Below are positions 24,285 through 32,687 of a stretch of DNA of 64,000 bases, piece by piece. The translations under genes and the position numbers were made by a program. Source of the DNA: JAVBQB01 sp031549265 (GTDB lineage Bacteria > Bacillota > Clostridia > Oscillospirales > JAVBQB01); contig JAVBQB010000004.1 in the NCBI GenBank assembly GCA_031549265.1, positions 55,408-119,407 of the forward strand, in the 5' to 3' direction. The notes under the pieces were generated by a model that was not told the origin of the DNA, made no database searches, and saw only the letters and a list, made by a program, of their open reading frames with translations. Numbering within the stretch: the stretch's first letter is position 1; the number at the start of each line of letters is the position of its first letter.

Positions 24285-26408
24285 ATGCCTAATGACAGTA
24301 ATTTTGCCAGCTACAACGCAAGCGAAATATTCGCTACCAATGTTTTTTCGGACGCGGTTATGCGCGAACGGCTCTCGCCCGAGGACTACTCCGCGCTGAA
24401 AACCGCGATGAACGGCGGCAATCCGATGCCCGCCAACCTCGCGCCCGTCGTCGCCACCGCCATGAAAAATTGGGCGGTCGAACACGGCGCCACCCATTTT
24501 AGCCACTGGTTCCAGCCTCTTACCGGGGTTACCGCCGAAAAGCATGAGGCGTTCCTGACTCCCACCGGAGACGGCCACGCCATCATGGAGCTGTCGGCGC
24601 GGGCGCTGGTGCAAGGCGAGTCGGACGCGTCGTCTTTCCCCTCCGGAGGTCTGCGGGCCACTTTTGAGGCGCGCGGCTACACCACATGGGATTACACCTC
24701 GCCCGCCTTTCTGAAAGAGGACATTGCCGGGGTAACACTCTGCATTCCCACCGCGTTTTGCTCCTATACCGGCGAGGCGCTCGATGAAAAGACGCCGCTT
24801 CTGCGTTCGATGGAGGCTCTCAGCCGCCAGTCTTTGCGCATTCTGCGGCTTTTCGGCGATAACGCGACCCAGCGTGTTTACGCCACCGCCGGCGCCGAAC
24901 AGGAGTATTGTCTGGTCGATCAGCGCCTGTTTAACCAGCGGATGGACATGGTTTTCACCGGACGCACCCTGTTCGGCGCGCGCCCGCCCAAATCCCAGGA
25001 GATGGAGGGGCATTATTACGGCGCGCTGAAAGAGCGTGTCGCGTTGTACATGAAGGAGCTGGATTTCGAGCTCTGGAAAATGGGAGTCGCCGCGCGGATA
25101 AAGCACAACGAAGCCGCGCCCGCCCAGCATGAGCTGGTTCCAAGCTATACGACCGTCAATATCGCGACCGACCACAACCAGCTTATTATGGAGACCATGC
25201 AGCGTGTTGCAGGCCGTCATGAGCTGGCCTGCCTGCTGCACGAAAAGCCGTTCGAGTACATCAACGGCTCGGGCAAGCACAACAACTGGTCTATGGCCAC
25301 CGATTCCGGCGAAAACTTGCTCTCGCCGGGCTCTACGCCCGAACAGAACACCCGTTTTTTGGTCTTTCTCTGCGCTATTATAAAAGCCATAGACATGCAC
25401 GCCGACCTGCTTCGCTACACCGCCGCGAGCCCCGGCAACGACTACCGTCTGGGCGGACACGAAGCGCCACCGACCGTTATCTCGGTTTTTCTCGGCAGCG
25501 ACCTCATGGAGCTGCTGGAATCAGTGGAAAAGGGCCGCGAACTGCACCACCAGTCCGAGCGGATGATGCCGGCGGGCGCGTCAATGCTCCCCGGCGTGCT
25601 CGGCGACGTCACCGACCGCAACCGCACCTCGCCTTTCGCCTTCACCGGCAACAAGTTTGAGTTCCGGATGCTGCCCTCCTCGGTGTCAATCGCCGACACA
25701 AACATTGTGCTGAGCACAATAGTCGCCGAGGCGCTGGATGAAATCGCGACACGTCTCGAATCAGCCACCGACCTTGAAGCCGAAGTCTCGTATGAGCTGC
25801 GCAAAATCATCTCGATGCACAAGCGCGTTATATTCAACGGCAACGGCTACTCTGAATTGTGGCTGGACGAAGCTGAGCGGCGCGGACTGCCCAACATCAC
25901 AAATTCTCTGGACGCATTGTCGGTGATAAGCTCGCCGCGCTCGGTCGCGATGTTTGAAAAATACGGCGTGCTGAGCAAAAATGAACTCGAAGCCAGATCC
26001 GAGATCAGACTTGAGGAGTATATCCGAACCGTTTACCTCGAAGCCTCCACGATGCTGGAAATTGTTGCACGCCAGATCATGCCCGCCATAATGCGCTATC
26101 AGGGCAAGCTCGCCGACGCCGCAGTCAGCGTAAGAGCAATCGAATGCAACGCTGAACCGATCGTGGACGCGGTGCGTGAACTTTCTGAGCAGATCGAGCG
26201 CATCAAGTATTCGTTCGAAGCGCTACGCACGTCGATGGACGACGGCAAACATATGCAGACAGGACTAATCGAACGAGCGGAGTACTACCGCGACCGTATA
26301 CGTTCCAATATGGCCAAGCTGCGCGCGAGCTGCGACGCCGCCGAACGCATGATGCCGGCGGATGTCTGGCCGTTCCCCACCTACAATGAGCTGCTATTCA
26401 ATATTTGA
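24285..26408 (+). CDS. glnN: Glutamine synthetase type III (GlnN)
   Basis: 707 residues, the size of GSIII rather than the ~450-residue GSI. It joins ammonia to glutamate using ATP and forms large cytoplasmic dodecamers. Family blocks are FSHWFQPLTG, the AGAEQEYCLVDQ metal site, AAPAQHELVPSY, ASPGNDYRLGGHEAPP and RNRTSPFAFTGNKFEFRM. ATG at 24285 is chosen because GGAG lies 7 bp before it; the extra 20 codons upstream look non-coding. It is preceded by a 150-bp gap without an obvious regulator site. Likely the main ammonia-assimilation enzyme unless a GSI exists elsewhere. Confidence 0.95.
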   Translation: MPNDSNFASYNASEIFATNVFSDAVMRERLSPEDYSALKTAMNGGNPMPANLAPVVATAMKNWAVEHGATHFSHWFQPLTGVTAEKHEAFLTPTGDGHAIMELSARALVQGESDASSFPSGGLRATFEARGYTTWDYTSPAFLKEDIAGVTLCIPTAFCSYTGEALDEKTPLLRSMEALSRQSLRILRLFGDNATQRVYATAGAEQEYCLVDQRLFNQRMDMVFTGRTLFGARPPKSQEMEGHYYGALKERVALYMKELDFELWKMGVAARIKHNEAAPAQHELVPSYTTVNIATDHNQLIMETMQRVAGRHELACLLHEKPFEYINGSGKHNNWSMATDSGENLLSPGSTPEQNTRFLVFLCAIIKAIDMHADLLRYTAASPGNDYRLGGHEAPPTVISVFLGSDLMELLESVEKGRELHHQSERMMPAGASMLPGVLGDVTDRNRTSPFAFTGNKFEFRMLPSSVSIADTNIVLSTIVAEALDEIATRLESATDLEAEVSYELRKIISMHKRVIFNGNGYSELWLDEAERRGLPNITNSLDALSVISSPRSVAMFEKYGVLSKNELEARSEIRLEEYIRTVYLEASTMLEIVARQIMPAIMRYQGKLADAAVSVRAIECNAEPIVDAVRELSEQIERIKYSFEALRTSMDDGKHMQTGLIERAEYYRDRIRSNMAKLRASCDAAERMMPADVWPFPTYNELLFNI

Positions 26409-26484
26409 CGAGTTTATTCGGAGACTTTGCAACAAAACTTGATCCCGTCTTCAGTGATCGGGACACCAGAGAGGCGGCTTTCCC

Positions 26485-28080
26485 TTGTCCGACAAGTCTG
26501 CAAATCGTAGCTTCATTCAGGGCGCGCTGATTTTGTCTGTCGCTACCGCGATAGTAAAGATTATCGGCGCCATCTTCAAGATACCGCTCGGCAACCTCAT
26601 CGGCGAGGAGGGTTACGGCCACTTCAACGTCGCCTACAACCTTTACAACGTTCTTTTGGTGCTGTCAACCGCCGGATTGCCGGTCGCTCTGTCCAAGATG
26701 GTCTCCGAATCCAATACCCATAACCGCAACCTTGAGATCAAACGCACCGTCAGTGTGGCGCGCCTCGCCTTCCTATGCATCGGCATCGCGGGCACTTCAC
26801 TTATGTTCTTTTTCTCCGATCCGCTGGCCTCTATGATGGGCGACACCAAGGCCGGAGCGTCCATCATGGCTCTCGCGCCCGCCGTGCTGTTCGTCTCACT
26901 GATGTCTACTTACCGGGGATACTTTCAGGGCATGTCGGATATGCTGCCCACTGCCATTTCGCAGGTTATCGAGGCGCTCTGCAAGCTGCTGATCGGCTTC
27001 TCTCTGGCATGGTGGCTGCTTTCGATAGGCCAGCCGCTGGAGATAGCCTCCGCCGGAGCTATAGGTGGCGTCGCGATCGGCTCGGGACTCGGCTTCCTTT
27101 ACATCTACATTACCTCGAAGCGCCGCGGCAGGCGGACGACTGAAAGCGCGGAAAAATCCGCGTCGCGCCGTCAGCTTTTTCGCAGGTTGTTATCGCTGGC
27201 GGTTCCGATCACGCTTGGCGCGTCGGTGCTCTCGCTGGTCAACTTTATCGACGCCGTGCTGGTGCTCAACAGGCTCCAGGATTCGGCGGGCTTTACCGAA
27301 AAACTCGCAGTCAGCTCCTTTGGCGCTTACGGTTACGCGCAAAACATGTTTAATCTGCCCGGAGCCTTCATTGTGACCATCGCCGTCAGCGTCATACCGG
27401 CGATTTCGGCCGCGCTGTCACGGCGTGATACGCTTGGCGCGGCGCGAACCACTGAGTCAGCCCTGCGGATAACCATGCTGCTCTCGCTGCCCGCGGGACT
27501 CGGTCTGACTGTCCTGTCTAACCCGATACTCTCGCTGCTCTATCCCGAACTAAAATGGGGCGTCGCGGTGGCCACTCCCCTGCTCTCCATACTCGGCATA
27601 GCGGTCATTTTCAACGGCATCGTGCTGGTCTCCAACGCCATATTGCAATCGTACGGCAAGGTGAACCTGCCGGTCATCTCGATGGCGGTCGGCGGCGCGG
27701 TCAAGATCGTGACCAACTACATCCTGGTCGGCGACCCGAATATCAACATTAACGGCGCGCCCATCGGTACTACGGCCTGCTACGGGGTCATCGCCCTGCT
27801 CAACATTATCTTCCTGCTGAGACAGTCCGAGGTCAAGCTCAGGCTCGCAAAAGTTATCGTGCGCCCGCTGGCCGCCGCGCTCATTATGGCCGGCGCCGCC
27901 TGGAGTATCAACGCGTTTCTCGCCCGCTTCATCAGCCCGAAAATTGGCGTTTTGATCGCTGTAGCGGTCGCGGGCGTGATCTATTTGGTGATGGTCGTGC
28001 TGCTGCGCGCTGTTACCCGAGAAGACCTGCGACTTATCCCCAAGGGCGAAAAGCTGGCCAACAAACTTAACCTGAAGTAA
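26485..28080 (+). CDS. SpoVB-like polysaccharide/lipid flippase (MOP superfamily, YabM-like)
   Basis: 531-residue membrane protein with about 14 helices, of the SpoVB/MurJ-type branch of the MOP exporters. Features are ALILSVATAIVKIIGAIFKI at the N-terminus, GEEGYGHFNVAYNLYN and STAGLPVALSKMV, all typical of SpoVB/YabM proteins that move lipid-linked envelope precursors. Its position directly before mazG, rqcP, yabP, yabQ and divIC corresponds to B. subtilis yabM. The start is TTG at 26485 with GAGAGGCGG upstream. A terminator follows, so the next gene may be separately transcribed. Confidence 0.9.
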   Translation: MSDKSANRSFIQGALILSVATAIVKIIGAIFKIPLGNLIGEEGYGHFNVAYNLYNVLLVLSTAGLPVALSKMVSESNTHNRNLEIKRTVSVARLAFLCIGIAGTSLMFFFSDPLASMMGDTKAGASIMALAPAVLFVSLMSTYRGYFQGMSDMLPTAISQVIEALCKLLIGFSLAWWLLSIGQPLEIASAGAIGGVAIGSGLGFLYIYITSKRRGRRTTESAEKSASRRQLFRRLLSLAVPITLGASVLSLVNFIDAVLVLNRLQDSAGFTEKLAVSSFGAYGYAQNMFNLPGAFIVTIAVSVIPAISAALSRRDTLGAARTTESALRITMLLSLPAGLGLTVLSNPILSLLYPELKWGVAVATPLLSILGIAVIFNGIVLVSNAILQSYGKVNLPVISMAVGGAVKIVTNYILVGDPNININGAPIGTTACYGVIALLNIIFLLRQSEVKLRLAKVIVRPLAAALIMAGAAWSINAFLARFISPKIGVLIAVAVAGVIYLVMVVLLRAVTREDLRLIPKGEKLANKLNLK

Positions 28081-28098
28081 ATGTATATAGTGACTCGT

Positions 28099-28126
28099 GA
28101 CCGGACTCGTCCGGTCATGCGTTTTT
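28099..28126 (+). terminator. Terminator after the SpoVB-like gene
   Basis: GACCGGA-CTCG-TCCGGTC stem followed by ATGCGTTTTTT. Confidence 0.75.
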
Positions 28127-28157
28127 TGATTTGAAATTTACAAATATTGGAGCTGTT

Positions 28158-28952
28158 ATGGAATTTTCACTTAAATCCTCTTATGAATTCGACGATTTAG
28201 TCGCGCTTGTCGCCCTGCTGCGTTCGGAAAACGGCTGCCCCTGGGACAGGGAGCAAACGCACGACAGCGTCCGCATGAACTTCCTCGAGGAGGCTTATGA
28301 GGCTGTTGAAGCAATCGACCTTAAAGACGACCGGCTGCTATGCGAGGAGCTTGGCGACGTCATGCTTCAGGTCGTCTTTCACGCGCAGATTGCCGAAGAG
28401 CGCGGCGCGTTTGACGTATCAGGGATTTCCGACATGGTCTGTAAGAAGCTGGTAGAGCGCCATCCGCACGTTTTTGCCGGGCGCGAGGTCTCCGGTACCG
28501 GCGAGGTGCTTGTCAACTGGGACGAGATAAAACGGCGCACCAAGGACATCACCTCGCACACCGGGGCAATGCGCGCCGTCGCGTCCAGCCTTCCAGCCCT
28601 GATGCGCGCAGAGAAAATACAAAAGAAAGCGGCAAAAGCCGGCTTTGACTGGCCCGACGTCAGCGGCGCGCTGGACAAGCTGCGCGAGGAAACCGCCGAG
28701 CTTGCCCAGGCGGACGACGATCACGCGCTGGAGGAAATGGGCGACCTGCTGTTTGCCGCGGTCAACGTCGCGCGCTTTCGAAAGCTCGATCCTGAGCTTG
28801 CCCTGATCCGCGCAAACGAGAAATTTATAAGAAGATTTGAAATGGTTGAGCGGGCGGCGTCACGCCTCGGAAAGCCGATAGACAGCATGACTCTTTCTGA
28901 GATGGATGAACTCTGGGCGCAGGCTAAGGTGACTGAAAAGCACGAAAAGTGA
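28158..28952 (+). CDS. mazG: Nucleoside triphosphate pyrophosphohydrolase MazG
   Basis: 264-residue all-alpha NTP pyrophosphatase that converts (d)NTPs to monophosphates for house-cleaning. Two MazG repeats are visible: the first with CPWDREQTHDSVRMN, EEAYEAVEAI and EELGDVMLQVVFHA, the second with KLREETAELAQ and EEMGDLLFAAVNVAR. The N-terminal methyltransferase domain found fused in some YabN proteins is absent. ATG at 28158 follows TTGGAGC at good spacing. It lies in the yabM-yabN-yabO order of Bacillus. Confidence 0.94.
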   Translation: MEFSLKSSYEFDDLVALVALLRSENGCPWDREQTHDSVRMNFLEEAYEAVEAIDLKDDRLLCEELGDVMLQVVFHAQIAEERGAFDVSGISDMVCKKLVERHPHVFAGREVSGTGEVLVNWDEIKRRTKDITSHTGAMRAVASSLPALMRAEKIQKKAAKAGFDWPDVSGALDKLREETAELAQADDDHALEEMGDLLFAAVNVARFRKLDPELALIRANEKFIRRFEMVERAASRLGKPIDSMTLSEMDELWAQAKVTEKHEK

Positions 28953-29055
28953 CCCGCGCATCCGCCTGCTTAGTCCCGATTCCTCAATTATCGCTTAATT
29001 ATGTAAACTTTTTGACTGTTTTTTTTACTTTATTAAAGTTTTTGTTCATAAAGTG

Positions 29056-29084
29056 TAGACAAATGGGAAATTGGTGGATATAAT
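29056..29084 (+). promoter_or_regulatory. Promoter of the HU gene
   Basis: TAGACA (29056-29061), 17-bp spacer, TATAAT (29079-29084). The 200-bp gap before it is AT-rich and otherwise empty. Confidence 0.7.
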
Positions 29085-29155
29085 CTTATCTGAAATTACT
29101 TTTGAGTTAACTCATACAAAACATATTAAAAACTTTATTAGGGGGACATCACAGC

Positions 29156-29431
29156 ATGAACAAAGCTGATCTTGTCAATGTCGTAGCTGAATCATCCGGA
29201 TTATCGAAAAAGGATACCGAGCGTGCTATAAATGCTACAATTAAGGCAATGAGCGATGCGCTTGTAGCCGGCGAAAAAGTGCAACTGGTTGGATTTGGCG
29301 TTTTTGAAGTTAAATCAAGAGCCGCCAGAGTGGGACGTAACCCCAGAACCAAGGAGAGCATCAGCATACCCGCCTCCAGACTGCCTCTTTTTAAGGCTGG
29401 AAAGGCCTTGAAAGACGCTGTCGCCAAATAA
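29156..29431 (+). CDS. hup: HU-family DNA-binding protein
   Basis: 91-residue nucleoid protein that binds and bends DNA as a dimer. The N-terminal helices (MNKADLVNVVAESSGLSKKD), the LVGFGVFEV beta segment, the flexible arm RVGRNPRTKESISIP and the FKAGKALKDAV C-terminus are standard. It has its own promoter, a good AGGGGGA site and a following terminator, so it is a monocistronic, likely strongly expressed gene inserted between mazG and rqcP. Confidence 0.97.
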   Translation: MNKADLVNVVAESSGLSKKDTERAINATIKAMSDALVAGEKVQLVGFGVFEVKSRAARVGRNPRTKESISIPASRLPLFKAGKALKDAVAK

Positions 29432-29447
29432 TTTTTGCATCATTTTG

Positions 29448-29472
29448 GGCCGCTGTTTTATGCGGCCTTTTT
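29448..29472 (+). terminator. Terminator of the HU gene
   Basis: GGCCGC-TGTTTTAT-GCGGCC stem followed by TTTTTG. Confidence 0.85.
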
Positions 29473-29514
29473 GTATTTCAGTTCTCCCGCGACGCCTTTT
29501 TCGGAGGATTCTAA

Positions 29515-29772
29515 ATGAGGCTTGACAAATATCTCAAAGTATCACGGCTGATCAAGCGCCGGACCATCGCTAACGAAGCCTGCGACAACGAACGTGTGAC
29601 CGTCAACGGCCGCGTTGCCCGCGCGTCGTATGAAACCAAGGTCGGCGACGTCATCGAAATTCGCTTTGGCGCGCGAACCACGCGGGTCGAGGTACTAAGC
29701 ATCAGCGAGCACGCAACCAAATCTGACGCGACCGCCATGTACAGAGAACTGGGCGGCGGCGCTGACGACTGA
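29515..29772 (+). CDS. rqcP: S4-domain RNA-binding protein RqcP (YabO)
   Basis: 85-residue S4 RNA-binding protein (RLDKYLKVSRLIKRRTIANEACD, then VNGRVARASYETKVGD). In B. subtilis RqcP works with RqcH to add alanine tails to peptides on split 50S subunits, a rescue route parallel to tmRNA. Length and Hsp15-like layout match. It opens the rqcP-yabP-yabQ-divIC group. The start ATG follows TCGGAGG. Confidence 0.92.
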   Translation: MRLDKYLKVSRLIKRRTIANEACDNERVTVNGRVARASYETKVGDVIEIRFGARTTRVEVLSISEHATKSDATAMYRELGGGADD

Positions 29773-29884
29773 TTTATCAAAGAATAAACATGTAGAATAA
29801 TTCAGTAATTTTTGGGACGACCTCTCCATATATATTAAGGGACAACACTATTTACCCTTGAGTTACTTTATGGGAGGCGATTTC

Positions 29885-30172
29885 ATGGCTTATGACACCG
29901 GAACCAAGCGTGTGGATATGCCGCACAACGTTATAATTGAGGGCAGATCGCGCATGATCGTGTCCGGCGTCGAGGATGTCGAAAGTTTCGACGAGACGAC
30001 GATCGTAATGTACACCTCGCGGGGACTGCTCACCGTGCGCGGCGGCGACCTGCATATCGACAAACTCAGCATTGACGGAGGCGAGCTCAGTGTCGAGGGT
30101 ATGATCGACGCTATCCAATATGAGGACGAGCAGCCTCAAAAGGGCGGATTCTTCTCTCGCCTGTTCGGGTAA
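29885..30172 (+). CDS. yabP: Sporulation protein YabP
   Basis: 95-residue YabP-family protein with the MPHNVIIEGRSRMIVSGVEDVESFDE and LTVRGGDLHIDKLSIDGGEL blocks. In Bacillus it is made in the mother cell and is needed, with YabQ, for spore cortex assembly. ATG at 29885 is preferred over 29858 because GGGAGGCG precedes it. It is followed after 6 bp by yabQ, so the two are co-translated. Confidence 0.93.
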   Translation: MAYDTGTKRVDMPHNVIIEGRSRMIVSGVEDVESFDETTIVMYTSRGLLTVRGGDLHIDKLSIDGGELSVEGMIDAIQYEDEQPQKGGFFSRLFG

Positions 30173-30178
30173 TCCGGC

Positions 30179-30856
30179 ATGGAAATAGGGATTCTGAGCC
30201 AGCTTTTTGAGTTTGCCGCTGCGTTTGCGCTGGGCCTCATATTGGGCGTTTTATACGATTTTTTCCGCGCGCTGCGTCAGCGCCTGCGTTCACAGGCAAT
30301 CACGCTGATGCTGGACTCGCTGTTCTGGTCGGTGGCAGCTATCTCTTTCTTTATGTATTTCATGACCGTCTGCCACGGGCATCTCCAGCTGTATTCGATT
30401 ATTGCCGTAGCTGCGGCGGGGCTCTTTTACTTCAAGTTCGCCAGCCGGTTCTTCCTCGCCCTGTGCCGCTCGCTGCTGGATTTAGTCGCATTTGTTCTGC
30501 GCATGGTCTGGAAACCTGTGTCGTTTTTCCTAAAGATTCTAAAAAAAATAGCCAAAAAATTGATTTCGCTCTTTAATTTTCTTCTCTCATGGTGTAAAAT
30601 GTTTACTAATAAACATATGTCACCCCACTGTAAGCGGATCACCCGCTCGGTCAGGAGTAAAATCCATGAGAAAATCCCCAAAAAAAGGTCTGCTCTACAA
30701 AGTAATCCTGTCGGCCTTCGCCGTTTACGCCGTATGCACCATCGTAAATCTGCAGGTTCAGATCAACGAACGCGAGGCGGAAGCTGGCAAGTCGGCGGCA
30801 ATGCTGGAGGATCAGAAGCGGATCAACTCCGGTCTGGAGGAAGTTTTAAAATCTGA
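30179..30856 (+). CDS. yabQ: Spore cortex membrane protein YabQ
   Basis: 225-residue protein with three or four N-terminal membrane helices (to about 115) starting LFEFAAAFALGLILGVLYDFFRALRQ, the YabQ hallmark, and a basic C-terminus. It is required for cortex formation in Bacillus. The last ~63 codons overlap divIC by 191 bp in another frame; this tail is Arg/Gly/Ser-rich and looks like a by-product of divIC coding. Either the overlap is real or a stop near 30660 was lost by a frameshift. The membrane part is certain; the true C-terminus is not. Confidence 0.88.
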   Translation: MEIGILSQLFEFAAAFALGLILGVLYDFFRALRQRLRSQAITLMLDSLFWSVAAISFFMYFMTVCHGHLQLYSIIAVAAAGLFYFKFASRFFLALCRSLLDLVAFVLRMVWKPVSFFLKILKKIAKKLISLFNFLLSWCKMFTNKHMSPHCKRITRSVRSKIHEKIPKKRSALQSNPVGLRRLRRMHHRKSAGSDQRTRGGSWQVGGNAGGSEADQLRSGGSFKI

Positions 30857-30947
30857 TCTCAACGACGAGCAGATTAAGGATGTTGCGCGCGACAAACTTG
30901 GCATGGTAATGCCAGGCGAACGTGTTTATGTTAACCTCAATGACTGA
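30666..30947 (+). CDS. divIC: Septum formation initiator DivIC/FtsB family
   Basis: 93 residues: short basic cytoplasmic end, one membrane helix (about 10-28), then an extracytoplasmic coiled coil (QINEREAEAGKSAAMLED) and a C-terminal VARDKLGMVMPGERVYV block typical of DivIC/FtsB. It acts in the divisome with FtsL and DivIB to activate septal peptidoglycan synthesis. It starts with ATG after CAGGAG, inside the yabQ frame. Position after yabQ matches Bacillus. Confidence 0.93.
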   Translation: MRKSPKKGLLYKVILSAFAVYAVCTIVNLQVQINEREAEAGKSAAMLEDQKRINSGLEEVLKSDLNDEQIKDVARDKLGMVMPGERVYVNLND

Positions 30948-31019
30948 CTGCTGTCTGCGGCATCGCCAGCTTGGGGGATGAAATGCTTTTAACTTGCTAA
31001 GGAGGACTCTTCAAAAGAC

Positions 31020-31457
31020 ATGGATTTAGGCGTTGGTTCGATTCTGGACGGAAAGGTGACCGGGATAACTAAATTCGGTGCATTTGTTTCCTTGCCTGAA
31101 GGTCGCACTGGTATGGTACATATCTCAGAGGTTGCTCACACTTACGTTAACGACATTAAAGAACACCTCAAAGAAGGCCAGGATGTTAAAGTCAAAATAA
31201 TAGGCATCGATAAGGACAGCCGTATTAACCTGTCTATCAAAAAGGCACTGCCTCAGGATACTCCGGCGTCGCCCGCTTCGACCGGGTATATTGAGCGTGC
31301 GCCCAAACCCTACTTCGCGCGAAAGCAAACTACACCCGACAGTTTGACTTTTGAAGACAAACTCAAGCAATTTATGCAGGATTCCGAGAATAAAATGTCC
31401 GATCTTAAACATTATTGCGAAAAACGCGGCAGCTCATTCAAACGCGGCAGAAAGTAA
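31020..31457 (+). CDS. yabR: S1 RNA-binding domain protein (YabR/GSP13-like)
   Basis: 145 residues. One S1 OB-fold domain (about 3-75: GSILDGKVTGITKFGAFVSL, GMVHISEVA, VKVKIIGIDKDSRINLS) followed by a charged, probably disordered tail (PFAR/KQTT.., KLKQFMQDSE) with a basic end. YabR-type proteins associate with ribosomes. It closes the yab cluster and is followed by a hairpin. The start ATG is preceded by AAGGAGG at 31001-31007, a rather long 12-bp spacing. Confidence 0.9.
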   Translation: MDLGVGSILDGKVTGITKFGAFVSLPEGRTGMVHISEVAHTYVNDIKEHLKEGQDVKVKIIGIDKDSRINLSIKKALPQDTPASPASTGYIERAPKPYFARKQTTPDSLTFEDKLKQFMQDSENKMSDLKHYCEKRGSSFKRGRK

Positions 31458-31465
31458 CTCATATA

Positions 31466-31506
31466 CAGGTCAAAGACGCCATCCGGAGTCTTTGACCTGC
31501 TTTGAT
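31466..31506 (+). terminator. Terminator after yabR
   Basis: A 12-bp perfect stem (CAGGTCAAAGAC / GTCTTTGACCTG) with a 10-base loop; the T-tract after it is weak (CTTTGATT). Confidence 0.7.
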
Positions 31507-31641
31507 TATGCATAGGTTGCCGGACAGTGTAATTTGCATCTACTGAATATTTTACCGATTTGCACAAAAAATGAGCAGAAGCCCGCGCTGTGCCCCTTCG
31601 CTGGATTTGCGGGTCTGAACTTTGTAGTCTTGGAGAAGTAA

Positions 31642-32565
31642 ATGAGAGACGTTATTATCGTTGGCGGCGGCCCCGCGGGCTTCACCGCCGCGCTTTATTG
31701 CAAACGGGCTGGGCTCGACACGCTGCTGTTTTCCGGCTTTGAGGGCGGCGGCCAACTGTTGGCGGCGTCCAGTGTGAAAAACTACCCCGGCTTTGGTGAA
31801 ATCAGCGGCCCCGAGCTGTCCAGCCTAATGCGCAATCAGGCGGTTGCAGCCGGGTGCGAAATCATTGACTTGCCTGTTGCTCAACTGGATCTCACCCCCG
31901 GCGCGCTCTCGGCCACCGCCGACGGGCAAAAGCACGACACACTTGCAATCATACTGGCTACCGGTTCATCGCATCAGCGCCTTGGAATCCCGGGCGAAGA
32001 CAAATTCGCCGGAATGGGCGTTTCATACTGCGCGACATGCGACGGTAACTTCTTTAAGGATCGCGTGGTCGCGGTCGCGGGCGGCGGCGGATCGGCGCTC
32101 AAGGACGCGCTCTATCTTGCCAACCTGTGTAGCAAGGTATATATGCTCTTCCGCAGGGCAGAACTGCGCGGCTCGGAGGCGCTGATTGCTGAGGTTAAGG
32201 CCTCGGATAAGATCGAGCTTTTGCCGCACACCACGCCGGCCGCTGTTTCCGGCGGCTTCACTGTCGAAGGCCTGGATGTCCGCAATGTTGAATCTGGCGT
32301 TACGCTCCATCTGCCGATTGCCGGTCTATTTGTCTCCACCGGCGTTGTCGGACAGTCCGCGCTGACCGAAGGAATACTCCCGCTCGATGACGACGGACGC
32401 ATCATTGCCGGAGAGGACTGCCGCACCGCGATCCCCGGCGTATTTGCCGCCGGAGACCTTCGCGCAAAGCCGCTTTACCAGATAACGACAGCCGTAGGTG
32501 ACGGCGCTGTTGCCGCGACCGCTGCCGGACGATTTATCTCCAAAAACAAAAGCGGCGCGAGATAA
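31642..32565 (+). CDS. trxB: Thioredoxin reductase
   Basis: 307-residue flavoenzyme passing electrons from NAD(P)H to thioredoxin. FAD site GGGPAGFTAALYC (8-20), redox pair CATC (Cys130, Cys133) and the final GVFAAGDLRAKP. The NAD(P)-binding motif reads GGGGSALKDAL (147-157), where the family usually has GGGDSA; the charged residue is lost, although the FRRAELRGS segment follows as expected. Length is normal. ATG start after TTGGAG. No thioredoxin gene is adjacent. Confidence 0.92.
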   Translation: MRDVIIVGGGPAGFTAALYCKRAGLDTLLFSGFEGGGQLLAASSVKNYPGFGEISGPELSSLMRNQAVAAGCEIIDLPVAQLDLTPGALSATADGQKHDTLAIILATGSSHQRLGIPGEDKFAGMGVSYCATCDGNFFKDRVVAVAGGGGSALKDALYLANLCSKVYMLFRRAELRGSEALIAEVKASDKIELLPHTTPAAVSGGFTVEGLDVRNVESGVTLHLPIAGLFVSTGVVGQSALTEGILPLDDDGRIIAGEDCRTAIPGVFAAGDLRAKPLYQITTAVGDGAVAATAAGRFISKNKSGAR

Positions 32566-32687
32566 TAATTCTGACCCTGAGCGCTGCGCGGCATTCTGCA
32601 AAACCCCTGCACACCAGGTTTTTTAATTTGTAATCGTGGGCCAAAAGGCCTGCAAATTTATAGCGCCATTGGAGGTACTAATAAAAA

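Noticed and set aside
24270..25460. 396-codon minus-strand ORF opposite glutamine synthetase
   Set aside because: Antisense shadow of a conserved gene, with Arg/Gly/Val-rich composition.
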